NCBI GenBank assembly: GCA_913773715.1 | Contig: CAJYHD010000645.1 | Coordinates: 1-5,701 of the forward strand | Length of the DNA stretch: 5,701 nt | Reading direction: 5' to 3' | From: an uncultured Sphingobium sp. | GTDB lineage: Bacteria > Pseudomonadota > Alphaproteobacteria > Sphingomonadales > Sphingomonadaceae | Shown here: positions 1 to 5,067 of the stretch, in pieces | Layout of the letters: the number at the start of each line of letters is the position of its first letter | Position numbering within the stretch: the stretch's first letter is position 1 | The notes under the pieces: generated by a model | Database searches by the model: none | Seen by the model: the letters and a program-made list of their open reading frames with translations, nothing else | Told to the model about the DNA's origin: nothing | Program-made: the position numbers and the translations under genes

Positions 1-365
1 CGCAGACCCATCTGCGCGAGGATGAGGCCCGCAAACAGGCCGCAGGGTCCCGCGCCAATGACGACGGGCCGCTTTCCCTGCCACGCCTGCGGCGCGTGGG
101 CGACGAAGTGGTAGCTGGTGTCCGGCGTCGGGCGGACGTCATGGTCCTTCTCGAAGCGGGCCAGCACCTCGGCTTCGTCCACCACATTGATATCGACGGT
201 ATAGACAAGCAAGATTGCGGAGCGGCGGCGCGCATCGTTTCCGCGTCGCACGATGCTGTGGCCGCGCAAAGCATGGGGTTCGATGCCAAGCCGCTCGCAA
301 ATGGCGACGGGCATGGCTTCGGGCATATGGTCGAGGGGCAGTTTGAGGCCAGACAGGCGGATCAT
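1..365 (-). CDS. NAD(P)/FAD-dependent oxidoreductase, COG2509 type (N-terminal part; cut by window edge)
   Basis: The first 121 complete residues of a flavoprotein are visible; the rest lies beyond the left edge. Residues 37-60 hold a basic stretch with NDARRR followed by ILLVYTVDINV. This matches the N-terminal domain that precedes the Rossmann fold in uncharacterised FAD-dependent dehydrogenases of COG2509, where a 'DARKK...VYTVDV' pattern is usual. Residues 101-110 (VVIGAGPCGL) form the GxGxxG dinucleotide-binding loop for FAD. The ATG at 365 is the first start after an in-frame stop at 414-416, and a weak purine-rich AAAGG-type site lies about 8 bases upstream. The family normally has about 530-550 residues and no firmly established physiological reaction, so no substrate is proposed. 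It is divergent from the MerR gene, 89 bases away, and could share control with it. Family confidence is high; function is unknown. Confidence 0.88.
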   Translation of the reverse strand, partial: MIRLSGLKLPLDHMPEAMPVAICERLGIEPHALRGHSIVRRGNDARRRSAILLVYTVDINVVDEAEVLARFEKDHDVRPTPDTSYHFVAHAPQAWQGKRPVVIGAGPCGLFAGLILAQMGL

Positions 366-378
366 GATGCCGCCTTTA

Positions 379-392
379 GCCCCGCTCGGGGC
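379..392. repeat. Perfect GC-rich inverted repeat in the leader of the oxidoreductase gene
   Basis: GCCCCGCTCGGGGC is two 6-base arms around a 2-base centre; as RNA it would more likely fold as five base pairs with a four-base loop. It lies 14 bases upstream of the minus-strand ATG at 365, next to the presumed ribosome binding site. It could form a small 5' leader hairpin. No T-tract follows in either direction, so it is not an intrinsic terminator. Any role is inference. Confidence 0.4.
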
Positions 393-417
393 GAAAGGAA
401 ACGCCTCACCAACTCAC

Positions 418-435
418 CTTGACGTAAACGTAAGG
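418..435. promoter_or_regulatory. Putative operator for the MerR/LiuR-like regulator
   Basis: CTTGACGTAAACGTAAGG is an imperfect palindrome. The arms CTTGACGT and CCTTACGT (the latter read on the other strand) agree at 6 of 8 positions around a 2-base AA centre, giving the core ACGT-AA-ACGT. From memory, predicted LiuR-type sites upstream of branched-chain and fatty acyl-CoA catabolism operons in proteobacteria have this ACGT-N2-ACGT layout. A second, weaker inverted element, GTAA-N7-TTAC (430-444), overlaps it. The palindrome covers the candidate -35 element of the MerR gene, as expected for autorepression. It also lies 53 bases upstream of the divergent oxidoreductase start, so joint control of both genes is possible. 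The palindrome is seen directly; the binding protein is inferred. Confidence 0.6.
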
Positions 436-447
436 TCGCGTTACATC
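419..447 (+). promoter_or_regulatory. Candidate promoter of the MerR-acyl-CoA dehydrogenase unit
   Basis: TTGACG at 419-424 matches five of six bases of the -35 consensus. After 16 bases comes TTACAT at 441-446 (or TACATC at 442-447 with 17 bases) as a weak -10. Transcription would then start at about 453-455, at or immediately before the ATG at 455. No Shine-Dalgarno-like sequence is present in 435-454. This suggests a leaderless or nearly leaderless message. Promoter recognition by eye is uncertain in GC-rich alphaproteobacteria. Confidence 0.4.
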
Positions 448-454
448 TTGGTCC

Positions 455-865
455 ATGAACAAGCTGAGCAACATCGCCGGTATCGAACTGCCCGACCATA
501 GCGATCGGCAGAGCTACAGCATCACCGACCTGTCCGAAGAGTTCGGTGTCACCGCAAGGGCGCTGCGTTTCTACGAAGACGAAGGGTTGATCTCACCCGA
601 GCGGCAGGGTCTGGCGCGCATCTATTCGCGGCGTGACCGGGCGCGGCTCGCGTGGATCCTGCGCGGCAAGCGGGTTGGCTTCAGCCTGACCGATATTCGC
701 GAAATGATCGACCTTTACGACGCCGACGAAGCGCATGAGGAACAGCGTCGCGTCACAGTCGAAAAGTGCAAGGCGCGCATCGACCTGCTCACCCGGCAGA
801 AGGACGATATCGACGCGGCGATCGCCGAACTCGCCGACTTCGTCACGACCATCGAAAAGCAATAA
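455..865 (+). CDS. MerR-family transcriptional regulator, LiuR-like
   Basis: A 136-residue cytoplasmic DNA-binding protein. Residues 21-46 (YSITDLSEEFGV...ALRFYEDEGLI) are the MerR winged helix-turn-helix. IYSRRD at 56-61 is the wing, and residues 62-88 form the second helical pair with WILRGKRVGFSL. Residues 92-136 look like the antiparallel coiled-coil dimerisation helix (EEQRRVTVEKCKARIDLL...IAELADF). There is no C-terminal ligand domain and only one cysteine (C105), so a metal-sensing role of the classic MerR/CueR kind is unlikely. The 'ALRFYEDEGL' signature with a short body is typical of regulators adjacent to acyl-CoA dehydrogenases, such as LiuR of leucine/isovalerate catabolism. The dehydrogenase gene follows after 47 bases on the same strand, and the palindrome over the promoter suggests autoregulation. 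The ATG at 455 is the only sensible start, but no Shine-Dalgarno precedes it. Family assignment is firm; the inducer is unknown. Confidence 0.92.
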   Translation: MNKLSNIAGIELPDHSDRQSYSITDLSEEFGVTARALRFYEDEGLISPERQGLARIYSRRDRARLAWILRGKRVGFSLTDIREMIDLYDADEAHEEQRRVTVEKCKARIDLLTRQKDDIDAAIAELADFVTTIEKQ

Positions 866-867
866 TC

Positions 868-888
868 CGTTCCGATCCTTTCGGAACG
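868..888 (+). other. Intercistronic hairpin between regulator and dehydrogenase
   Basis: CGTTCCGA (868-875) and TCGGAACG (881-888) form a perfect 8-base-pair stem with a TCCTT loop, starting three bases after the regulator stop codon. It is followed by ACAAGAACG rather than a T-tract, so it does not look like an efficient intrinsic terminator. It may protect or process the upstream message, or tune relative expression of the two genes. Structure is visible; role is inferred. Confidence 0.5.
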
Positions 889-901
889 ACAAGAACGCAT
901 C

Positions 902-907
902 AGGAGA
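902..907 (+). promoter_or_regulatory. Ribosome binding site deciding the dehydrogenase start
   Basis: AGGAGA lies five bases before the ATG at 913 and is the best Shine-Dalgarno match in the window. It fixes this start over in-frame upstream codons, which would run back into the regulator gene. The contrast with the regulator itself, which lacks such a site, suggests the dehydrogenase is translated more strongly. Confidence 0.8.
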
Positions 908-912
908 CGATC

Positions 913-2715
913 ATGCCGAGCTATTCCGCGCCTGTCCGCGACACCCGCTTCGTGCTGGACCATGTCGTGGGTCTGGACCGTTACGCCAACCTGCCGGGCT
1001 TTTCCGGCGTCAGCCCCGATGTCACCGATGCGATCCTGACCGAAGGCGGCAAGGTCGCGGCTGAAGTGCTGTTCCCGCTGAACGCAGTGGGCGACAAGGA
1101 AGGCTGTGTGCGCCACCCCGATGGCAGCGTGACGACGCCTGCGGGCTTCAAGGCGGCCTATGACCAATATGTCGAGGGCGGCTGGACGACGCTGCATGCG
1201 CCGGAGGAATTCGGTGGACAGGGCCTGCCCATGGTGCTGGCGACGGCGCTCGGCGAATATATGACGGCGGCGAACCAGGGCTTCGAAATGTATTTCGGGC
1301 TGACGACCGGCGCGATCTCCGCGCTGATCGCCAAGGGCAGCGACGAGCAGAAGCAGCGCTATCTGCCCAAGATGGTGTCGGGCGAGTGGACCGGCACGAT
1401 GAACCTCACCGAACCGCATAGCGGCACGGATCTGGGCCTCATCAAGACCAAGGCGGTACCGCAGGGCGACGGCAGCTACGCCATCACCGGCACCAAGATC
1501 TTCATTTCGGCGGGCGAGCATGACTTGGCCGAGAATATCGTCCACCTCGTCCTCGCCAAAACGCCCGACGCGCCCGACAGCAGCAAGGGCATTTCGCTGT
1601 TCGTGGTGCCCAAATTCATCGTCAACGACGACGGATCGCTGGGCGACCGAAACGCCGTGTCCTGCGGATCGATCGAGCATAAGATGGGCATCCACGGCAA
1701 CGCGACCTGCGTCATGAATTATGACGGCGCGACCGGATGGATGGTGGGTGAGGAGAATAAGGGCCTCGCCGCCATGTTCATCATGATGAACGCGGCGCGG
1801 CTGGGCGTCGGCCTTCAGGGGCTGGGCCAGGCGGACATCGCGTTCCAGAATGCGGTCCATTATGCCCGCGATCGCCGTCAGGGCCGTGCGCTGACAGGCG
1901 CCAAGGAGCCGGCGGAGAAGGCCGACACGCTGTTCGTCCATCCTGATGTGCGCCGGATGCTGATGGAAGCCAAGGCGCTGACCGAGGGGTTGCGCGCGCT
2001 GATCCTGTGGGGCGCGTTGCAGGTCGATCTGTCGCACCATGCCGCGACCGAGGAAGAACGGCAGGCGGCGGACGATATGCTCCAGCTGCTGACCCCCGTC
2101 ATCAAGGGCTATGGCACCGACAAGGGCTTCGACGTCGCGGTCGCGGCGCAGCAGGTGTTCGGCGGCCATGGCTACATCTGGGAAAATGGCGTGGAGCAAT
2201 ATGTCCGCGACGCCCGCATCGCCCAGATCTACGAAGGCACCAATGGCGTACAGGCGATGGATCTTGTCGGTCGCAAGCTGCCGCAGAACGGCGGACGTGC
2301 GCTACAGGCGTTCCTGAAGGTCGTCGGCGAGGAAGTCGCGGCGGCCAAAGGGAACGAGAAGCTGAGCGACTTTGCCGATGCGCTGGAAAAGGCGAGCGGG
2401 CAGCTGGGCGCGGCGACCATGTGGCTGATGCAGAATGCGATGAAGAACCCCGAAAATGCCGGGGCGGGCGCGCATCATTATATGCACATCCTCGGCATCG
2501 TCGCGACCGGCCTCATGTGGCTGCGCATGAGCAAGGCTGCCGTCGAACTGCTCGACGCGGGCGAAGGTGACGCCAAGTTTTTGCAAGCGAAACTGGTAAC
2601 GGCGCGCTTCTTTGCCGAGCGGATCATGCCCGATGCGGGCGCGCTGCGGCGGAAGATGGAGGGCGGCGCGGAAGCGCTGATGGCGCTCGACCCCGAAGAA
2701 TTTCTGGCGGCCTGA
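913..2715 (+). CDS. Acyl-CoA dehydrogenase, large DmdC/PA0506-like family (600 aa)
   Basis: A cytoplasmic flavoenzyme expected to form the alpha,beta double bond of an acyl-CoA thioester, passing electrons to electron-transfer flavoprotein. The N-terminal helical region carries EEFGGQGLP near residue 100. The middle beta domain begins at about 163 with MNLTEPHSGTDLG, a flavin-contact signature. The C-terminal helical domain includes NAARLGVGLQGLG (293-305) and VFGGHGYIWENGVEQYVRDARI. E441, in YEGTNGVQAMDL, sits where the catalytic base is found in DmdC (E435 in the Ruegeria/Roseovarius enzyme, from memory). Residues from about 470 to the end form the extra C-terminal domain that makes this family about 600 residues instead of the usual 380. 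Members include 3-methylmercaptopropionyl-CoA dehydrogenase DmdC and fatty acyl-CoA dehydrogenases such as PA0506, so the substrate cannot be assigned. It is probably co-transcribed with the MerR gene. No thiolase or hydroxyacyl-CoA dehydrogenase follows, although such partners often do elsewhere. Confidence 0.95.
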   Translation: MPSYSAPVRDTRFVLDHVVGLDRYANLPGFSGVSPDVTDAILTEGGKVAAEVLFPLNAVGDKEGCVRHPDGSVTTPAGFKAAYDQYVEGGWTTLHAPEEFGGQGLPMVLATALGEYMTAANQGFEMYFGLTTGAISALIAKGSDEQKQRYLPKMVSGEWTGTMNLTEPHSGTDLGLIKTKAVPQGDGSYAITGTKIFISAGEHDLAENIVHLVLAKTPDAPDSSKGISLFVVPKFIVNDDGSLGDRNAVSCGSIEHKMGIHGNATCVMNYDGATGWMVGEENKGLAAMFIMMNAARLGVGLQGLGQADIAFQNAVHYARDRRQGRALTGAKEPAEKADTLFVHPDVRRMLMEAKALTEGLRALILWGALQVDLSHHAATEEERQAADDMLQLLTPVIKGYGTDKGFDVAVAAQQVFGGHGYIWENGVEQYVRDARIAQIYEGTNGVQAMDLVGRKLPQNGGRALQAFLKVVGEEVAAAKGNEKLSDFADALEKASGQLGAATMWLMQNAMKNPENAGAGAHHYMHILGIVATGLMWLRMSKAAVELLDAGEGDAKFLQAKLVTARFFAERIMPDAGALRRKMEGGAEALMALDPEEFLAA

Positions 2716-2736
2716 TACCGCTTTTTCAGAAAAGGT

Positions 2737-2781
2737 CGCGAAGGCGGCGTGTCCCTGATCGGACGTGCCGCCTTTATCGCG
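2737..2781. terminator. Strong hairpin between convergent genes, likely bidirectional terminator
   Basis: AAGGCGGCGTGTCC (2741-2754) pairs with GGACGTGCCGCCTT (2761-2774) over 14 positions, with two G-U wobbles and a CTGATC loop. CGCG at 2737-2740 can extend the stem with CGCG at 2778-2781 across a 3-base bulge. On the plus strand a short TTT follows the 3' arm; on the minus strand CCTTTT lies about ten bases downstream. It starts about 20 bases after the dehydrogenase stop and ends just before the stop of the small minus-strand gene. The weak T-tracts mean termination may be partly factor-dependent. Confidence 0.72.
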
Positions 2782-2787
2782 TCAGGA

Positions 2788-2940
2788 TCAGGCGGCGAGC
2801 GGCAGCTGGATCTGTTCTTCTTCGCGAATGTCGGCGACGACGGTGTCGGCAGGCGCGACCTTGTTCAGCGCGGCGACATAGCGTTCGGCGGTGACGACGT
2901 CACGGCGATAGGCAAAATAGAGCGAGATAAGCGAGAACAT
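2788..2940 (-). CDS. Small protein of unknown function (50 aa)
   Basis: A 50-residue open frame starting MFSLISLYFAYRRDVV and ending in a glutamate-rich EEEQIQLPLAA tail. The ATG at 2940 was chosen because AGAGG (2946-2950, read on the minus strand) lies five bases upstream, an excellent ribosome binding site. The longer form starting at 2988 (66 aa) has no such site. The N-terminus (SLISLYFAY) is hydrophobic to amphipathic but too short and aromatic to be a clear transmembrane segment, and two arginines follow it. The middle (AERYVAALNKVAPAD) is probably helical. I recognise no family. Convergent placement against the dehydrogenase, with a terminator hairpin between, supports a real transcription unit. 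It could be a small membrane-associated or regulatory protein, but no function is proposed. Confidence 0.6.
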   Translation of the reverse strand: MFSLISLYFAYRRDVVTAERYVAALNKVAPADTVVADIREEEQIQLPLAA

Positions 2941-3145
2941 GGTGACCTCTATTGTGGGGATGCGCTGCATGTCAGCGTTGTCCGCCATCTGGGCCCCCGG
3001 GCGTCTTTTCGCAAATGCAATATGAACGATCGCGATTGCGCGAACAGCATGATTGCGGAAGCTTTTGTTAACGTTTCGGGATCGAAGCGACGCGCGTAGC
3101 GAGCCGCTCTGGTCAATCCAGACGGTTCGTTATAGCAGCTTCGGC
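2941..3145. other. Intergenic region between the small protein and the transporter
   Basis: These 205 bases separate two divergently transcribed genes and should hold both promoters. The middle is AT-richer than the surroundings (3001-3075). It contains an 8-base palindrome ATCGCGAT (3029-3036), and TCTGG-TCAAT-CCAGA (3108-3122) forms a 5-base-pair inverted repeat about 24 bases before the transporter start. TATAGC (3131-3136) could be a -10 element for the transporter, but no good -35 lies at the right distance. I found no convincing promoter for the small gene, and no RNA gene or riboswitch that I recognise. Confidence 0.5.
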
Positions 3146-4432
3146 ATGAGTTCCGACGCCGCCCCGCCGCCCTCCTCTGCCCGCAGCCTGGGCCTTGCCG
3201 CCTGCATCGCGCTGGTCGTGGGCAACATGATCGGGTCGGGCGTGTTCCTGCTGCCCGCGAGCCTCGCGCCCTTCGGGTGGGATGCGGTGGCGGGATGGTT
3301 GTTCACCATCGCGGGGTCGCTGCTGCTCGCCTTCGTCATCGCGCGGCTGACGGTAGCGATACCGGATGCAAGCGCATCGCAGATGATCGCGCGCGCTTAT
3401 GGCCCGCTCGCCGGTTTCGCGATCGGGTGGATCTACTGGCTCTCGCTCATCTTCACCAACGTCACCATAGCGGTCGCGGCGACCGCCAATCTGTCGAGCA
3501 TCATGCCTGCGCTGCGCCAGCCGGGCATGGGAGCGGCGGCCTCGATCTTCTTCCTGTGGGCGACGACGGGCATCAACCTGATCGGCGCGCGCGCGGCGGG
3601 GGTGACGCAGATCGGCACGACGATCGTCAAGCTGGTGCCGATCGTCGTCGTACTGGTGCTTCTGGCGATGATCCTGGGCAGCGGACGGGCGGAGGTCGCC
3701 CCCTTCCCCGCCGCCGGATTTACCGGAGCCGGGATCACGGCGTCGGCGGCGCTGACGCTCTGGGCGCTGCTGGGCTTTGAATCGGCGAGCGTCGCGGCGG
3801 ACAAGGTGCGCGATCCGGCCCGAACCATTCCGCGCGCGACTTTGATCGGGACGGCGGCAACGGGTCTCATCTATCTGGTCGTATGTTCCGGCATCGCGTT
3901 GACTCTGCCGCCGCATCTGACGCAGACGGGGTCGCCCTTCGGTGCGTTCGTCGCGCATTACTGGTCGGCGGAACCGGCGCGCTACATCGCGATCTTCGTG
4001 GTTGTGAGTTGCCTTGGCGCGCTCAATGGCTGGACGCTGTTGCAGGGCGAGGTACCGCTGGCGATGGCGCGTGCCGGGGAGTTGCCGCGCTGGCTCGCCG
4101 TGACGGACGCCAAGGGAACGCCGGTGCGCGGGCTGATCCTGTCCACCTGTCTCGCAAGCCTGATGCTGCTGGCGAACAGCCTGCAAGGGCTGGTGGCGCT
4201 GTTCACGGCGATGGCGCTGCTCGCGACGTCGGCGACCCTGTGGCTCTATGTCGGCTGCGCGCTGGCGAGCATCCGCTTCCGCATCGCCGTGCCAGCCGCC
4301 GTCATCGGGCTAGCCTATGCCTGCTGGACATTGTGGGGCGCGGGGCTGGTCGCGAGCGGTTCCAGCTTCCTGCTGATTGCTGGTGGCCTGCCCTTCTACT
4401 GGTGGGCGCGGCGCGGGCGCGTCACACCCTGA
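3146..4432 (+). CDS. AdiC-like amino acid/amine antiporter, APC superfamily (428 aa)
   Basis: An inner-membrane transporter with about 12 hydrophobic segments and a short Pro/Ser-rich N-terminus. VVGNMIGSGVFLLP (24-37) is the unwound TM1 substrate-binding motif of APC antiporters. Y97 in IYW, W206 and E212 in LWALLGFESASVAA, and W296 in GALNGWTLLQGE line up with AdiC Y93, W202, E208 and W293, which form its substrate site, gates and pH-sensing position (AdiC numbers from memory). KGTPVRGLIL follows W296, as in AdiC. The length is near AdiC's 445. Arginine/agmatine exchange or a related amino acid/amine exchange is therefore plausible. However, no decarboxylase gene is visible beside it, so the substrate is open. 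The ATG at 3146 fits the family; TTG codons further upstream (3053, 3065) would add an unlikely leader. No Shine-Dalgarno is seen before 3146. Its end overlaps btaB by 11 bases, tail to tail. Confidence 0.88.
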   Translation: MSSDAAPPPSSARSLGLAACIALVVGNMIGSGVFLLPASLAPFGWDAVAGWLFTIAGSLLLAFVIARLTVAIPDASASQMIARAYGPLAGFAIGWIYWLSLIFTNVTIAVAATANLSSIMPALRQPGMGAAASIFFLWATTGINLIGARAAGVTQIGTTIVKLVPIVVVLVLLAMILGSGRAEVAPFPAAGFTGAGITASAALTLWALLGFESASVAADKVRDPARTIPRATLIGTAATGLIYLVVCSGIALTLPPHLTQTGSPFGAFVAHYWSAEPARYIAIFVVVSCLGALNGWTLLQGEVPLAMARAGELPRWLAVTDAKGTPVRGLILSTCLASLMLLANSLQGLVALFTAMALLATSATLWLYVGCALASIRFRIAVPAAVIGLAYACWTLWGAGLVASGSSFLLIAGGLPFYWWARRGRVTP

Positions 4433-5066
4433 TCCAGCCGCCCCGCACCGCATAGCCGCGATAGAGGGAGCGGCTGTGCGGCAGGCCGCCAAGATCGCGG
4501 GACAAGGCCTCGATTGCCGCCGCCATGTCGCCGCGTGGCGAGACATGGAACCTGGCGAGCCAGCCGAACAGCGCGCGCTTCCAGACGGCGGGCAGACGAT
4601 CCTGCTGGCCGAAGTCGACGATCTCCAATCGTCCGCCCGATGCGACGCAAATCGCCGCCTGCGCCAGCGCTTCGCGCCAGCCCGGTATCATCGAAAGCGC
4701 ATAGCTGATGAAGATGCGCTCGAACCGGTCGCGCCCGAACAGCGCCTGCGCATCGAAGCGGCATGCGTCGCCCTGCGCCAGAGTGACGCGATCGGCCATT
4801 CCGGCCTTGCCGACATTGGTGGACGCCGTGTCCAGCATTTCACGCGATATATCGACGCCATAGAGTTTGGCGCCCGGCCATGCCCTGCCCACCGCAATCA
4901 GGTTGCGGCCGGTGCCGCAGCCGATCTCCAGCACCGCGCCGCCCTGCGGAGGCGCAAGGTCGGCGATCAATCCGTCTCGCCCCAGCAGATAATATTTGCG
5001 GGTGAGGTCGTAGATATGCCGCTGACGCCGATAGACGCCATCCATCAACCGCCCATGATCGCTCAC
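4422..5066 (-). CDS. btaB: Diacylglyceryl-homoserine N-methyltransferase BtaB
   Basis: A 214-residue class I methyltransferase. It is predicted to methylate the amino group of diacylglycerylhomoserine three times with S-adenosylmethionine, giving the betaine lipid DGTS at the inner membrane surface. The N-terminus (LMDGVYRRQRHIYDLTRKYYLLGRD, residues 7-31) is the distinctive BtaB lead-in. VLEIGCGTGRNL (45-56) is SAM motif I, D72 in YGVDIS is the acidic residue contacting the ribose, GDAC (99-102) is motif II, and GGRLEIVDFG is the later strand motif. Length fits the Rhodobacter protein of roughly 200-210 residues. It starts with GTG at 5066, one base after the btaA stop. GAAGGA (5075-5080, minus strand), inside the end of btaA, serves as ribosome binding site, implying coupled translation. 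The pairing with btaA makes the assignment secure. Its 3' end overlaps the antiporter gene. Confidence 0.93.
   Translation of the reverse strand: MSDHGRLMDGVYRRQRHIYDLTRKYYLLGRDGLIADLAPPQGGAVLEIGCGTGRNLIAVGRAWPGAKLYGVDISREMLDTASTNVGKAGMADRVTLAQGDACRFDAQALFGRDRFERIFISYALSMIPGWREALAQAAICVASGGRLEIVDFGQQDRLPAVWKRALFGWLARFHVSPRGDMAAAIEALSRDLGGLPHSRSLYRGYAVRGGWIRV
4448..4481. other. 12-base-pair hairpin inside the 3' end of btaB, possible transcript end for the antiporter gene
   Basis: CCGCATAGCCGC (4448-4459) and GCGGCTGTGCGG (4470-4481) pair over 12 positions with one T-G (wobble) pair and a 10-base loop. On the plus strand it begins 16 bases after the antiporter stop, a normal terminator distance, but no T-tract follows. 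On the minus strand it lies within btaB coding sequence, so it should not stop btaB transcription. It could stabilise the antiporter mRNA 3' end or assist factor-dependent termination. The structure is visible; function is inferred. Confidence 0.4.
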
Positions 5067-5067
5067 T

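Noticed and set aside
96..422. 108-codon plus-strand frame opposite the oxidoreductase
   Set aside because: It is antisense to a frame with a clear FAD-binding motif and the COG2509 N-terminal pattern.
766..912. In-frame upstream extension of the dehydrogenase (649 codons in total)
   Set aside because: It overlaps the regulator gene, its translation is unlike the family N-terminus, and the ATG at 913 has a strong ribosome binding site and the expected family start.
715..2199. Long 494-codon open frame on the minus strand across the regulator and dehydrogenase
   Set aside because: It lies antisense to the firmly identified dehydrogenase, is rich in Arg/His/Gln/Ala as expected for a shadow frame in GC-rich DNA, shows no recognisable domain, and has no ribosome binding site that I could see.
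2721..2734. CTTTT-TCAG-AAAAG small inverted repeat after the dehydrogenase stop
   Set aside because: It is only five mostly A-T pairs and sits next to the much stronger hairpin at 2741-2774. On the minus strand its T-run may serve as part of that terminator rather than as a separate element.
2749..3099. 116-codon plus-strand frame over the small gene and intergenic region
   Set aside because: It starts inside the terminator hairpin, lacks a ribosome binding site, and its Gly/Asp/Arg-rich translation is unlike any family I know. The opposite-strand 50-residue frame has much better start signals.
3113..4186. 357-codon minus-strand frame opposite the antiporter gene
   Set aside because: It is extremely Arg/Asp/Gln-rich and hydrophilic, the typical mirror image of a membrane protein gene, with no domain.
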